The translations under genes were made by a program, and so were the position numbers. Below the pieces are notes generated by a model. It was not told where the DNA came from and ran no database searches. It saw nothing but the letters and a program-made list of their open reading frames with translations. A DNA stretch of 64,000 nt from positions 124,001 to 188,000 of the forward strand of contig NZ_KB823012.1 in assembly GCF_000365025.1 (NCBI RefSeq), read 5' to 3'. Origin of the DNA: Robiginitomaculum antarcticum DSM 21748 (GTDB lineage Bacteria > Pseudomonadota > Alphaproteobacteria > Caulobacterales > Maricaulaceae). This document shows positions 9,420-18,504 of the stretch, piece by piece (position 1 is the stretch's first letter; each line of letters opens with the position of its first letter).

Positions 9420-10085
9420 ATGTCTCCAGCCGCCGGACATACCTCCCTTTGGGAACCCCGCCGCGCATTGACGCTGAATGCGGCGCGGCGTCATACGCGG
9501 CGTGTGCGCGCATTGCGACTGGCCTTTATTGTCGGGGCAGGGGCTATTTTGGGCGTGCTGGCTTTTTACATGTCACGCAGCATTGGCAGGGTAGATGTAG
9601 CCCCGCGCGGCGACGGCGAAGCTGTGCGTATGACTAATCCCCGTTACACCGGGCTGGACGGCCAAGGCGTACCCTATGCGCTGACGGCGGAATATGCAAC
9701 ACGCTCGCTGGACGATCCTGATGTAGTCAAACTGATTAAACCCGTGCTCACCTTTGCCCGCGTCCAGGGCGCCGATCCGTCGAAAGTGACCGCGCTGGAA
9801 GGCCTTTACGATTCCAAAGGCCAGGTCATGGAGTTGCGCGCAAATGTGCAAGTGAAAACCGATGACGGCTATATTTGTGACACGTCCCATGCGCGCATTT
9901 TCACCAGCGAGCGGCGGGTAGAAGGCGATGAGGCTATTCACTGCACAGGTAATTTTGGCGAGGTCGAGGGTGACAGCTATGAAATTGTCGAAGATTATTC
10001 GCGTTATATTTTTAAGGACAATGTTCACGCAATCATATATCCCGAAGACATGCGAGCCGGCCCGACGCCACAGACGGAGAATTAA
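9420..10085 (+). CDS. lptC: LptC, periplasmic LPS transport protein
   Basis: 221 residues. After a basic N-terminus one transmembrane helix (about 31-50, IVGAGAILGVLAFYM) anchors a periplasmic beta-jellyroll domain. The segment around MTNPRYTGLDGQGVPY resembles the OstA-like fold shared by LptC and LptA. LptC takes lipopolysaccharide from the LptB2FG extractor and passes it to LptA. It is followed with one base between by lptA and then lptB, so the three are almost certainly one operon. Confidence 0.88.
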   Translation: MSPAAGHTSLWEPRRALTLNAARRHTRRVRALRLAFIVGAGAILGVLAFYMSRSIGRVDVAPRGDGEAVRMTNPRYTGLDGQGVPYALTAEYATRSLDDPDVVKLIKPVLTFARVQGADPSKVTALEGLYDSKGQVMELRANVQVKTDDGYICDTSHARIFTSERRVEGDEAIHCTGNFGEVEGDSYEIVEDYSRYIFKDNVHAIIYPEDMRAGPTPQTEN

Positions 10086-10086
10086 A

Positions 10087-10602
10087 ATGAGAAAATTTCT
10101 TTTATTAGCGACCATAGGCGCTACCTTTTTGGCGGCGGTTCCAGCGCAAGCGCAATTCGCGCTGGGTAGCGGCAATGTGCCGACGAAAATTGATGCCGAC
10201 AAAGCCGATTATAAAGGCCGCATCACCATCTTGACCGGACAGGTTCAAGTGCAACAAGGCGACGTGCGTATTCTTGCCGACCGTATGGATGTCTACCGCA
10301 CTGATCTGGGCGGCGGCAAATTAGGCCCGATTGAACGCATCGACGCTGTCGGCAATTTCTTCTACATTACGCCGACAGAAAAGGTGAAAGGCGAAAAAGG
10401 TGTCTATGAAGAGACCAAAGGCGTCATCACGATTACCGGCGATGTTGTCCTCGAAGACAGCTCTGGTAATGTCGGCACGGGCAAAAAGCTCGTCTATAAT
10501 CTCGAATCCAAAGAAGCTGTGATGCAGGGCGATTGCAAGGGCCGCCCTTGTACATCAGGTCGTGTCGGAATTCTCATTCCCGGCAATGGCGGACAGCAAT
10601 AA
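10087..10602 (+). CDS. lptA: LptA, periplasmic LPS bridge protein
   Basis: 171 residues from the ATG at 10087. A longer frame opens upstream inside lptC, but only this start gives a signal peptide (about 1-21, ending AQA). The mature protein has the OstA/LptA repeat pattern: IDADKADYKGRITILTGQV followed by paired beta-strand blocks with ADRMDVYR, and the tail KLVYNLESKEAVMQG. It forms the filament that carries LPS across the periplasm. The short basic tail typical of alphaproteobacterial forms is present. Confidence 0.92.
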   Translation: MRKFLLLATIGATFLAAVPAQAQFALGSGNVPTKIDADKADYKGRITILTGQVQVQQGDVRILADRMDVYRTDLGGGKLGPIERIDAVGNFFYITPTEKVKGEKGVYEETKGVITITGDVVLEDSSGNVGTGKKLVYNLESKEAVMQGDCKGRPCTSGRVGILIPGNGGQQ

Positions 10603-10604
10603 CG

Positions 10605-11369
10605 GTGAAAACTCAGACACTGGATAATCCGGCGACATTGCGCGCCCCCGCGACAGGTCTGGCCGCGGCCGGACTGGGGAAGTCTTATCGGGGCCGCCAA
10701 GTGGTCAAGGACGTCTCCGTTTCCGTGCAGCGCGGCGAAATCGTTGCGCTGATGGGGCCTAACGGGGCCGGTAAAACCACCTGTTTTTACATGATAATGG
10801 GCCTGATCGAGGCGGAAACCGGCAAAGTCATTCTGGACGGGGCCGATATTACCGTGCTCCCCATGTATCAGCGGGCCCGTCTGGGCGTAGGATATTTGCC
10901 GCAACAAGAGAGCATTTTCCGCGGCCTGACGGTTGAAGAAAATATCCGCGCCATTGTTGAGCTGACCGAGCCTAACCGCAAAAAATGGAGCGAAGAGGTT
11001 GATAAGCTTCTCGAAGAGCTGTCGATCACCCATATCAAAGACAGCCCGGCCCGCGCCTTGTCCGGCGGTGAGCGCCGCCGCGTTGAGATTGCCCGCGCTT
11101 TGGCGTCCAAACCCGGCTTTGTGCTGCTCGACGAGCCGTTTACAGGGATTGACCCGATTGCGATCGCCGATATCTCAGAGCTGATCCGCTACCTCAAACA
11201 GCGCGGCCTTGGTGTTTTAATTACCGATCACCGCGTGCGCGAAACCCTCGATATTGTTGACCGCGCCTCAATCATGTTTGAGGGCGAAGTCCTGTTTGAA
11301 GGCACGCCCGAACAGATCCGCGCCAATGCAGATGTGCGCCGGCTCTATTTGGGCGAAAAATACAGCTAA
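10605..11369 (+). CDS. lptB: LptB, ATPase of the LPS export ABC transporter
   Basis: 254 residues from GTG 10605, two bases after the lptA stop. The frame extends further upstream into lptA, but homology begins only at the GTG. It has Walker A GPNGAGKTT, signature LSGGERRR, Walker B VLLDEPFTGID and the switch His in ITDHRVRE. It powers extraction of LPS from the inner membrane with LptF and LptG, which are encoded elsewhere. In many alphaproteobacteria rpoN follows lptB; here it does not. Confidence 0.96.
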   Translation: MKTQTLDNPATLRAPATGLAAAGLGKSYRGRQVVKDVSVSVQRGEIVALMGPNGAGKTTCFYMIMGLIEAETGKVILDGADITVLPMYQRARLGVGYLPQQESIFRGLTVEENIRAIVELTEPNRKKWSEEVDKLLEELSITHIKDSPARALSGGERRRVEIARALASKPGFVLLDEPFTGIDPIAIADISELIRYLKQRGLGVLITDHRVRETLDIVDRASIMFEGEVLFEGTPEQIRANADVRRLYLGEKYS

Positions 11370-11398
11370 TCGCCCCGTTAAAAAAAGGGCATTGCTGT

Positions 11399-11446
11399 TT
11401 ACTTGCGGAAAAAAAGTCCGGCCAAAATCACAAATAACGGGTACAT
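11399..11446 (-). CDS. Possible tiny hydrophobic membrane peptide (15 residues)
   Basis: The minus strand encodes MYPLFVILAGLFFRK and then TAA. The frame is preceded by a near-perfect ribosome binding site, AAGGAG, six bases before the ATG. A good -10 box (TATACT) lies about 25 bases further upstream near 11472-11477. The peptide is a short hydrophobic stretch with a positive end, which would suit membrane insertion. A strong start signal on such a small ORF is unlikely by chance, but no homologue is known to me and function is unknown. It converges on lptB. Confidence 0.45.
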   Translation of the reverse strand: MYPLFVILAGLFFRK

Positions 11447-11842
11447 ATCGATCTCCTTTCGTGTGATTGGAGTATAAGCCAAACCCTCATTTGCGTTTCA
11501 TATTTTCGGTCTCAACATGTTAGTGCGGTAGGGTTTGCACCCGAATTGAGCGATATGGCCTTTGAGCTGCACAAAGAAAGCACGGAGAGTATGACGTCGC
11601 TACGCAACGTCAGATTTCGCGTTGCTCTATTAGGCCTAAAATCCCGTGAAAAACTGCAGGTCAGATGAAGCTACAGGAATGACCCGCTTTTTAGCAACCT
11701 TTCGTCCCCATAATATAAGTATCACTTAGGGGCGAAACCGCGCGTCTATCAGCCTTGTCCCATGAGGTATAAGTCTTCTAACGAGAGACGTTCCGGAGAT
11801 TTCTATTTGCGTCCTTAATGTCTAATCCGTTTCCTAATTTTG

Positions 11843-12013
11843 TTAGCGCGCTAATCTTTCCAATAAAGTCTCCAGCTTAACGGCCCTCTCTTGCGGAATT
11901 TTAGCGATAATCCATCCATGCCCGGTCTGTGAATGGCGACAAGCATAAGCATTTCCAGCCGCACCTATCTCATCACTATGATATCCGCTAAGTGGATTAT
12001 TCGATAATAACAA
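11843..12013 (-). pseudogene. Short protein-like frame, possible gene fragment
   Basis: From a TTG at 12013 the minus strand reads 56 residues with protein-like composition, including SGYHSDEIGAAGNAYACRHS and a C-terminal helix-like QERAVKLETLLERLAR, then TAA. There is no ATG or clear ribosome binding site, and an in-frame stop lies about 40 bases upstream of the TTG. It could be the 3' remnant of a lost gene or chance. I do not recognise the family. Confidence 0.25.
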
Positions 12014-12053
12014 GAGGCGAGTGTCGACCGTAGGTCGACCCGGGAATTAAAAA

Positions 12054-12995
12054 GTGGCACGTAAGCGCAAAGGCAATCCGGTTCATGGCTGGATCAATTT
12101 CAATAAACCTTACGGCATGGGCAGCACGCAGGCTGTGGGGAAATTGCGCTGGCTGATGAGCGCGCAAAAGGCGGGACATGCCGGGACGCTGGATCCGCTG
12201 GCGAGCGGGGTGTTGCCGATTGCGCTGGGCGAGGCAACGAAAACCGTGCCGTTTATGATGGACGCGGCGAAGAGTTATGAGGTCGAGATCACATGGGGCG
12301 AGCACCGCGATACGCTGGACGCGGAAGGGGTCGTGACGGCGACGTCGGATGTGCGTCCGAGTGAGGCGCAGATCCTTACCGCTTTGCCGCAATTTATTGG
12401 CGAGATTGACCAGATACCGCCTAAATATTCTGCCATTAAAGTTGACGGTAAGCGCGCTTATGATCTGGCGCGCGCGGGGCAGGACGTCATTTTGAAATCC
12501 CGCCGCGTGCGTATTGATGATATAAGGCTGATTAGCGCAGGTGAGAATGCGGCGCGCCTGTTCGTGGATTGCGGCAAGGGGACGTATATCCGGTCTTTGG
12601 CCGCAGATTTGGCAGACGCGCTCGGCACGGCCGGCTATGTGTCACAGCTGGTTCGCACACGCGTCGGGCCGTTTAAAATAGATGCAGCTTTAGGGCTGGA
12701 TTTTATCGAGCAATCTGTGCATAAGGCCGCCGCTGATCAGGTTTTGCTCGCCGTAGAGACAGCGCTGGACGACATCCCGGCGCTTGCCATTACAAAGTTA
12801 GAGCAAGACGACGTGAAGCAAGGCCGGGCTATTGCTCTGCCCCTCGATTTTGCCAAGCATATGTCGCTGGTTGATCGCCCTGAAATTCAGGACGGAAAGC
12901 CGGTGCTTATTCTGGTTAAATATGAGGGCAAAGCTGTGGCTCTTTGTGAGGCGTCGGGCGGGACATTATATCCCAAGCGCGTCTTTATGATGTAA
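12054..12995 (+). CDS. truB: TruB, tRNA pseudouridine-55 synthase
   Basis: 313 residues starting at GTG 12054 (MARKRKGNPVHGW). It converts U55 to pseudouridine in the T-loop of tRNAs. The catalytic aspartate is in the motif GHAGTLDPLASGVLP (about residues 42-56); KYSAIKVDGKRAYDLAR and GTYIRSLAADLA are further TruB blocks, and a C-terminal PUA-like region follows. It precedes rpsO by 21 bases, the usual truB-rpsO-pnp order. Confidence 0.96.
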   Translation: MARKRKGNPVHGWINFNKPYGMGSTQAVGKLRWLMSAQKAGHAGTLDPLASGVLPIALGEATKTVPFMMDAAKSYEVEITWGEHRDTLDAEGVVTATSDVRPSEAQILTALPQFIGEIDQIPPKYSAIKVDGKRAYDLARAGQDVILKSRRVRIDDIRLISAGENAARLFVDCGKGTYIRSLAADLADALGTAGYVSQLVRTRVGPFKIDAALGLDFIEQSVHKAAADQVLLAVETALDDIPALAITKLEQDDVKQGRAIALPLDFAKHMSLVDRPEIQDGKPVLILVKYEGKAVALCEASGGTLYPKRVFMM

Positions 12996-13016
12996 CGACG
13001 ATAATGGAGAAACCCG

Positions 13017-13286
13017 ATGTCGATTACCCCCGAGCGCAAAGCTGCGCTGATTAAAAAACACGCCCAGACAAAGGGCGACACAGGCTCCCCTGAAGTTCAG
13101 GTTGCCATTTTGTCAGAGCGCATTGCGAACCTGACAGAGCATTTTAAAACGAATAAAAAAGATAATCACTCCCGCCGCGGCCTTCTGGCCATGGTGAGCC
13201 AGCGCCGCAAACTGCTGGATTATCTGAAAAATAAAGATGAGAGCCGTTATACGGGCCTTATCAAAGAATTGGGTCTGCGTCGTTAA
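13017..13286 (+). CDS. rpsO: 30S ribosomal protein S15
   Basis: 89 residues, the family's normal length, with the S15 signature [23 protein letters not shown] at about 49-71 (given here as key residues H50, R52, R53, R63, L69). It binds 16S rRNA helix 22 and the h20-22 junction early in 30S assembly. GGAG lies just upstream of the ATG. It sits between truB and pnp. Confidence 0.98.
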   Translation: MSITPERKAALIKKHAQTKGDTGSPEVQVAILSERIANLTEHFKTNKKDNHSRRGLLAMVSQRRKLLDYLKNKDESRYTGLIKELGLRR

Positions 13287-13302
13287 GACCAGCCCATAAA
13301 CG

Positions 13303-13330
13303 CGAAAGGCTGCTTTAGGGCAGCCTTTCG
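13303..13330 (+). terminator. Hairpin between rpsO and pnp
   Basis: Perfect 11-base-pair stem CGAAAGGCTGC / GCAGCCTTTCG with a 6-base loop; only a weak T-run follows (TGCATTT). It may be a partial terminator or an RNase processing site, as commonly found between rpsO and pnp. Confidence 0.7.
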
Positions 13331-13430
13331 TGCATTTACCGCTCTGAAAAATTATGGAATTTAACAGGGCAAATTTTCGGGAGCGTTTTCAATTCGGAAG
13401 ACCTCCGCACAACACTAAACGAAAGACGTT

Positions 13431-15638
13431 ATGTTTGATAAACACACAGTAACACTCGACTGGGCCGGACAAGAGCTCACAATTGAAACCGGCGGCATGG
13501 CCCGCCAGGCTGACGGGGCCGTCCTCGTCACATTCGGCGAAACAAAATTGCTCGCCACAGCCTGCGCATCGCGCAAGCCTAAACCGGGTCAAAGCTTTTT
13601 CCCGCTGACCGTCAACTATATGGAAAAGTTCTACGCAGCGGGTAAAATCCCGGGCGGTTACTTTAAACGTGAAGGCCGTCCAACAGAGCGCGAAACATTG
13701 ATCTCGCGCCTGACTGACCGTCCAATTCGTCCGCTTTTCCCCAAGGGCTTTAAAAACGAAGTTCAGGTCGTCGTCACGGTTCTGCAACATGACCTTGAAA
13801 ACGAACCTGACGTACTGGCGATGATCGGCGCTTCTGCAGCCTTGTCACTGTCCGGCGTTCCTTTTGCCGGCCCGATTGCGGCCGCGCGCGTCGGCATGAT
13901 CGACGGCGATTTCATCCTGCAGCCGACCATTGAAGAAATGGAAGAAGGCGATTTGGATCTGGTTATTGCCGGGACAGATGACGCCGTCATGATGGTTGAA
14001 TCACAAGCCAAAGAGCTGACCGAAGAGCAAATGCTCGAAGCCGTTATGTTTGCCCATGAAGGCATGCAGCCTGTTATTGAAGCGATCAAAGAGCTTGTTA
14101 AAAAAGCCGGTAAGCCCGCTTGGGATTACGAAGTCGCCGAGCATAAGTCAGAGAAAGCCGCCGTTAAAAAGGCCGCTGAGAAAGGCGTCAAAGACGCTTA
14201 TAAACTGACCGATAAAATGGATCGCCAAGCTAAGCTTGCTGAAGTTAAAGACGCCGCCCGCGCTAAGCTTGTCGCGTCAGATGACAATGAAGACGGCATG
14301 GACGGATCAGTTTTTGACGATAGTTTCAAAGCGCTTGAGTCCAAAACAGTGCGCTCATCTGTTATCAAAACAGGCAAGCGTATTGATGGCCGTAAGCTGG
14401 ACGAAGTTCGCCAGATTACTGCCGAAGCCGGCTTCTTGCCCCGCACACATGGCTCCGCCCTGTTCACGCGCGGCGAAACGCAAGCTTTATGTGTGGCCAC
14501 ACTGGGTACATCTGATGATGAGCAATTCATCGATCAGCTGACCGGAACGATCAAGAACAAGTTCTTGCTGCACTATAACTTCCCGCCATATTCCGTTGGT
14601 GAAACCGGCCGTATGGGCGGAACATCACGCCGCGAAACAGGCCACGGCAAGCTCGCATGGCGCGCGCTTCAAGCGGTTCTGCCTAGCGCGGACGAGTTCC
14701 CGTATACGATCCGTCTGGTCTCCGAAATTATGGAATCAAATGGATCATCGTCTATGGCAACAGTCTGTGGCTGTGCGCTGGCGATGATGGATGCAGGCGT
14801 TCCTTTGAAGCGTCCGGTATCGGGTATCGCAATGGGTCTTATCAAAGACGATGACGGCGTTGCCGTTCTGTCTGATATCCTGGGTGATGAAGATCACCTT
14901 GGCGATATGGACTTTAAAGTCGCGGGTACATCCGAAGGCATTACCTCACTGCAAATGGACATTAAAATCGCCGGTATTACCCGCGATATTATGGAAAAAG
15001 CGCTTGAGCAGGCCAAAGCCGGTCGTATCCATATCCTCGGCGAGATGAACAAAGCGCTGACAGAATCCCGTAGTGAAGTTGGCGAATTTGCACCGCGGAT
15101 TGAGACGATGAAAATCCCGGTTGATAAAATCCGCGACGTCATCGGTACAGGCGGCAAGGTCATTCGCGAAATCGTCGAAGTCACAGGCGCTCGCGTCAAT
15201 GTCGAAGACGATGGCACGATCAAAATCGCCTCCAGCGACGCGGCCTCTATCACAGCGGCCAAAGACTGGATCCACGGTTTGACGGCTGAGCCGGAAGTCG
15301 GCGCGATCTATAAAGGCAAGGTTGTCAAAGTGATGGACTTCGGCGCATTTGTGAACTTCTTTGGTAAGAAAGACGGCCTTGTGCATGTCTCTCAGATTAA
15401 ACCGGAACGCGTGAACCACCCGTCCGATCACCTGTCTGAAGGTGATGAAGTCTATGTTCAACTGATGGGCTTTGATAATCGCGGTAAAACCAAATTGTCT
15501 ATGAAGGTCGTTGACCAAGAGACAGGCCTGGAAATAACCCGCGAAGAGCCTGAAGCTTCTGACGAAGGTGATGAGTCCGCAGGCGATAAGCCCAAGCGCA
15601 CCCGTCGCCGCGGTAAAAAGAAATCTGAGGAAGAGTAG
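13431..15638 (+). CDS. pnp: Polynucleotide phosphorylase
   Basis: 735-residue phosphorolytic 3'-5' exoribonuclease and degradosome partner. It has two RNase PH-like domains (about 10-230 and 310-540) linked by a helical segment, the [11 protein letters not shown] and [13 protein letters not shown] blocks, a KH domain with the loop [12 protein letters not shown] (about 565-576), and a C-terminal S1 domain ([16 protein letters not shown]). The tail is acidic then basic ([13 protein letters not shown]). Length fits the family. Confidence 0.98.
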   Translation: MFDKHTVTLDWAGQELTIETGGMARQADGAVLVTFGETKLLATACASRKPKPGQSFFPLTVNYMEKFYAAGKIPGGYFKREGRPTERETLISRLTDRPIRPLFPKGFKNEVQVVVTVLQHDLENEPDVLAMIGASAALSLSGVPFAGPIAAARVGMIDGDFILQPTIEEMEEGDLDLVIAGTDDAVMMVESQAKELTEEQMLEAVMFAHEGMQPVIEAIKELVKKAGKPAWDYEVAEHKSEKAAVKKAAEKGVKDAYKLTDKMDRQAKLAEVKDAARAKLVASDDNEDGMDGSVFDDSFKALESKTVRSSVIKTGKRIDGRKLDEVRQITAEAGFLPRTHGSALFTRGETQALCVATLGTSDDEQFIDQLTGTIKNKFLLHYNFPPYSVGETGRMGGTSRRETGHGKLAWRALQAVLPSADEFPYTIRLVSEIMESNGSSSMATVCGCALAMMDAGVPLKRPVSGIAMGLIKDDDGVAVLSDILGDEDHLGDMDFKVAGTSEGITSLQMDIKIAGITRDIMEKALEQAKAGRIHILGEMNKALTESRSEVGEFAPRIETMKIPVDKIRDVIGTGGKVIREIVEVTGARVNVEDDGTIKIASSDAASITAAKDWIHGLTAEPEVGAIYKGKVVKVMDFGAFVNFFGKKDGLVHVSQIKPERVNHPSDHLSEGDEVYVQLMGFDNRGKTKLSMKVVDQETGLEITREEPEASDEGDESAGDKPKRTRRRGKKKSEEE

Positions 15639-15663
15639 CACTTAGCTATCCCTCTTAAATCAG

Positions 15664-15693
15664 AAAGCCCGCCTCATTGAGGCGGGCTTTTTT
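15664..15693 (+). terminator. Rho-independent terminator after pnp
   Basis: Perfect 12-base-pair stem AAAGCCCGCCTC / GAGGCGGGCTTT with an ATT loop followed by T residues. Confidence 0.93.
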
Positions 15694-15703
15694 ATGGCTT
15701 AAT

Positions 15704-15760
15704 CAGAAATGTATGCTATGTATTACAGTGTATACTAAACGTTTTAGAGGTACATATATT
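15704..15760 (+). promoter_or_regulatory. Promoter/operator candidate of the toxin-antitoxin pair
   Basis: Three TGTAT words at 15710, 15719 and 15729 are spaced 9-10 bases, about one helical turn, as expected for cooperative binding by a ribbon-helix-helix antitoxin. A TATACT -10 box lies at 15731-15736, overlapping the third word, and the ATG is at 15761. Repression by the TA complex is inference from family behaviour. Confidence 0.45.
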
Positions 15761-16042
15761 ATGGGTACGACACCATTTTCACTGCGAATTGATGAGAACA
15801 CTAAACTGTCTTTGGATAAGATTGCGGCGCTTGAAGACCGCAGCGCGTCCTATCTGGCGGGGAAAGCCATTGAAGCCTATGTTCAGGAATTTGAGGCGCG
15901 GTCGAGACTTATTGCTGCGGCTATAAAGGCTGCTGAAAAAGGCGAATTTATCTCTGATGCGGCGATGCAGCGCTGGCTTGAAGGCTGGGGCAGTGACAAT
16001 GAACTAAACGCGCCCGGCGTCGATATACGTGCTAAATCTTAA
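15761..16042 (+). CDS. RelB/ParD-like ribbon-helix-helix antitoxin
   Basis: 93 residues from ATG 15761. A longer frame exists upstream but it crosses the pnp terminator. The N-terminus has the ribbon-helix-helix pattern (PFSLRIDENTKLSLDKIA, then a second helix RSASYLAGKAIEAYV), followed by a helical tail with GEFISDAAMQRWLEGWG, commonly seen in antitoxins paired with ParE/RelE toxins. It neutralises the toxin and probably represses the operon. The toxin gene starts 8 bases downstream. Confidence 0.85.
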   Translation: MGTTPFSLRIDENTKLSLDKIAALEDRSASYLAGKAIEAYVQEFEARSRLIAAAIKAAEKGEFISDAAMQRWLEGWGSDNELNAPGVDIRAKS

Positions 16043-16050
16043 TCCCAAAA

Positions 16051-16350
16051 ATGTCTAAGCTCTCAGTCGTATATTTGGAATCGGCGAGAGATGATCTTGT
16101 CTGGATATCCGAAGATCTCAAAAAATTCAGTGCCGAGGGGCGCCAGGTCTTTGCTAAGATGTATCAGTCCACAGTCGAGCTTATTCGCGAGAGTCCTAAG
16201 GTCGGGCGGGCTCATCCAGACTTTAAATCCGTCAGATTATTTCCGATTATAAAATCAAACTATTCCATCGTGTATCAGGTCAAGACCGATCAGATCATAA
16301 TATTTCATGTCTGGGATCAACGGCGAAAACCAAATGCGATGCGGCTATGA
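16051..16350 (+). CDS. ParE/RelE-family toxin
   Basis: 99 residues of the RelE/ParE fold: [18 protein letters not shown] at the N-terminus, a central helix with [21 protein letters not shown], and the terminal strand [24 protein letters not shown]. Members act either as gyrase poisons (ParE) or ribosome-dependent mRNA nucleases (RelE); sequence alone does not settle which. The arrangement with the upstream ribbon-helix-helix gene is the classical type II module. It overlaps the convergent NUDIX gene by 6 bases. Confidence 0.86.
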   Translation: MSKLSVVYLESARDDLVWISEDLKKFSAEGRQVFAKMYQSTVELIRESPKVGRAHPDFKSVRLFPIIKSNYSIVYQVKTDQIIIFHVWDQRRKPNAMRL

Positions 16351-16761
16351 TCTGATAAATCCCCAAGCCTGCCTCACTACCGCTTCCGTCTTGGGCCACA
16401 TCTTCAACTCCGCTATATCCTCCATTGCAAAAAACTGCGCATCCACCGCGTCGTCTCCGGCGCGCACATCGCCGCTTATATACTGCGCAATGTAGTCGTG
16501 GAGCAGATAGTGGTGTGTGCCGAAATTGGCATCGATGGTCGCGATTTTTATGCCGAGCTTTGCCGTCACCCCCGTCTCTTCGAAAAGTTCGCGTAGTGCG
16601 GCGGATTCGTAGCTCTCGCCCGGCTCCACCCGTCCGCCGGGCAGGGACCAGTCGCCTTTACGCGGGGGCTTGCTGCGCCGTATCAACAACACCTCATCGC
16701 CGCGAAAACAGATCACGCCAACAGCGTCTTGAAGTGCAGGTGAAGAATTGCTTTTGTCCAT
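16345..16761 (-). CDS. NUDIX hydrolase
   Basis: 138 residues with a complete NUDIX box at 43-65 (G43, E49, R57, E58, E61, E62, G64), which binds divalent metal and hydrolyses a nucleoside diphosphate linked to another group. The short N-terminal strand [16 protein letters not shown] and the [11 protein letters not shown] block resemble ADP-ribose pyrophosphatase/MutT-like enzymes. The substrate cannot be read from sequence. It lies minus-strand between the toxin and the divergent SRAP gene. Confidence 0.92.
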   Translation of the reverse strand: MDKSNSSPALQDAVGVICFRGDEVLLIRRSKPPRKGDWSLPGGRVEPGESYESAALRELFEETGVTAKLGIKIATIDANFGTHHYLLHDYIAQYISGDVRAGDDAVDAQFFAMEDIAELKMWPKTEAVVRQAWGFIRS

Positions 16762-16805
16762 ATGCCCCGTTTATCATGGGCCGCTATTGTTGAACAGGAC
16801 ACCCT

Positions 16806-17489
16806 ATGTGCGGCCGCTACGCCTTATCTGCGACATTGCTTGAGATCGCCATGGCGCTTGAGGCGAGCGACGGCAATAATGGCCTGTGGATGTGGAAACC
16901 TCATTATAATATTGCGCCGTCCATGACCGTGCCGGTGATCGCGCTAAACGGGCAGGGCGCGCGCGTGGTCGTGCCTATGCGCTGGGGCTTGCATCCGCAT
17001 TGGAGCAAAGCCATGCCGGAGGGCCGCCCCATGTTTAATGCCCGCGTCGAGACCGCAGCCGAGAAGCCGAGCTTTCGCACGCCATGGAAACGCCGCCGCG
17101 CTCTGTTTCCGGTTTCGGGCTGGTATGAGTGGGAAGCGGTGGAGACCGAAGACGGCAAGATAATCAAACAGCCCTTTTATATTTATGACGCCGATAAGCC
17201 CATGACCTGTCTCGCGGGACTGTGGGATCACTACCGCGTTGATGAAGGCATAACATTGTTATCTGCGGCGATCTTGACCACGGCGGCGAAGGGGCCGGTT
17301 AAAACCCTGCATCACCGAATGCCCGTTATGCTGCCCGAAACGGCGTGGGCGGACTGGCTTGATCCGGACGCCGATCCCAATAAAATTATGCAGACGATGC
17401 GTGACGGAGAAAATCTGAAATTCCACGCAGTTGACCGCGCGGTCGGAAATGGCCGGGCGCAGGGCGCGGATTTGATCAATCCCCTTTAG
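16806..17489 (+). CDS. SRAP-domain protein (YedK/HMCES family)
   Basis: 227 residues. Cys2, exposed after Met removal, forms a thiazolidine crosslink with abasic sites in single-stranded DNA and shields them. The SRAP blocks are present: MCGRYAL at the N-terminus, NARVETAAEKPSFR, RRALFPVSGWYEWE (with the catalytic Glu), and HHRMPVMLPE (catalytic His) near 165-175. Length fits the family. It converges on the YihY-family gene with a 14-base overlap. Confidence 0.94.
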   Translation: MCGRYALSATLLEIAMALEASDGNNGLWMWKPHYNIAPSMTVPVIALNGQGARVVVPMRWGLHPHWSKAMPEGRPMFNARVETAAEKPSFRTPWKRRRALFPVSGWYEWEAVETEDGKIIKQPFYIYDADKPMTCLAGLWDHYRVDEGITLLSAAILTTAAKGPVKTLHHRMPVMLPETAWADWLDPDADPNKIMQTMRDGENLKFHAVDRAVGNGRAQGADLINPL

Positions 17490-18501
17490 CGATCTCGTCA
17501 TCTGTAGCGGGCGCCATTTGTTCTTCAATATTAATAGGCGAGTCGGGATGGAAATAATCAGCCATAGCCGCGCCGCGTTTGCCCAGTGGCCGCCTGCGGC
17601 CGCGCGTCGTATCGACGGAGGTATGACGCTCCAGCTCTGCATTAAGTTCTGCGCCTACAATGACAACAAAGGCGGTCAGCCAGAACCACAGCAGCAGGAT
17701 GATAACGGCGGAGAGTGAGCCGTAAAATCTATTAAAATTGGAAAACTCAGCGACGAAATATGAAAATCCAGCACTGATAAAAAGCCAGCTTATGGTCGCG
17801 AAAAATACGCCCGGAAACAGCCAGCGGAATTTCGCTTGACGCCGCGACGGACCGATGCGGTAGAGAACAAATGTGGCAAAGCCAAACAGCAAAACAATAA
17901 TAATCCACGGCATATAATAGGTCACAATGGCGGAGAGACCTTCAAGCTTTAGCAGAGACAAAAGCGCCGGCACGCCAAAGATGACCGTCAAAGCGAGCCA
18001 CATAAAGAGCGTGACCGAGAGGGTCATGGCTCCCGCAAGCGCAAAAAATGCCGCCGGATTGCGGGTTTCGCGCTCGCCATAAGCAATATTCATCGCCAGC
18101 ATTACGGCGCGTATCCCGGCGCCGGCGCTCCACACGGCAAATAGTAAACCCGCCGCAATCCCCAGCTGCAAACGCAGCGGCGGCGCGTTCGCGACCGTGC
18201 GGATTTGCGCGTCGAGAAGTCTCCAGCCCTCGGGCGGTAATAGCGGGGCAAGCGCTGCTATCGGTTGCTGAACAGCAGCCGGATCAGCGAACAGGCCATA
18301 AATCGACAGGCACGCCGTGATGAGCGGAAATATGGCGAGCATCGTAAAAAAAGCGACGCCCGCCGCAATAATGGCGACATTGTCGGACCGGATTTCGGAT
18401 AATGTGCGTTTAAAAACTGACCAATAGACCCGCGGGGGGAATTTTAGCGGACCGTCAGCCTGATAAATGGGGCAGATCGGAGCCTTATGCATGCTACGCA
18501 T
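17476..18501 (-). CDS. YihY/BrkB-family inner-membrane protein
   Basis: 341 residues with about six hydrophobic segments (near 40-65, 95-120, 140-165, 185-210, 220-245, 255-280) and the family blocks NVAIIAAGVAFFTMLAIFPL, GAGIRAVMLAMNIAYGE and LPEGW-like loops. Once annotated as ribonuclease BN, which is incorrect for this family; the function is unknown. The gene follows yaaA by 3 bases on the same strand, so the two are probably co-transcribed. The C-terminal tail is hydrophilic. Confidence 0.9.
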   Translation of the reverse strand: MRSMHKAPICPIYQADGPLKFPPRVYWSVFKRTLSEIRSDNVAIIAAGVAFFTMLAIFPLITACLSIYGLFADPAAVQQPIAALAPLLPPEGWRLLDAQIRTVANAPPLRLQLGIAAGLLFAVWSAGAGIRAVMLAMNIAYGERETRNPAAFFALAGAMTLSVTLFMWLALTVIFGVPALLSLLKLEGLSAIVTYYMPWIIIVLLFGFATFVLYRIGPSRRQAKFRWLFPGVFFATISWLFISAGFSYFVAEFSNFNRFYGSLSAVIILLLWFWLTAFVVIVGAELNAELERHTSVDTTRGRRRPLGKRGAAMADYFHPDSPINIEEQMAPATDDEIAKGD

Positions 18502-18504
18502 ATA

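Larger units (their letters stand above)
11370..12053. other. Long intergenic stretch between lptB and truB
   Basis: 684 bases without a large gene. It contains the 15-codon minus-strand ORF (11399-11446), a weak hairpin just after lptB, an inverted repeat TTTCGtCCCC / GGGGCGAAA (about 11700-11738) able to form a long stem, TGACGT/ACGTCA arms near 11592-11612, and a short minus-strand frame (11843-12013). Two GTCGAC hexamers lie near 12022-12039. No known RNA family was recognised. Confidence 0.5.

Noticed and set aside
12022-12039. Two GTCGAC hexamers upstream of truB as an operator
   Set aside because: Only two copies of a common GC-rich hexamer; no further support.
13389-15638. Minus-strand frames within pnp
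   Set aside because: Opposite-strand shadows of a strongly conserved coding gene.
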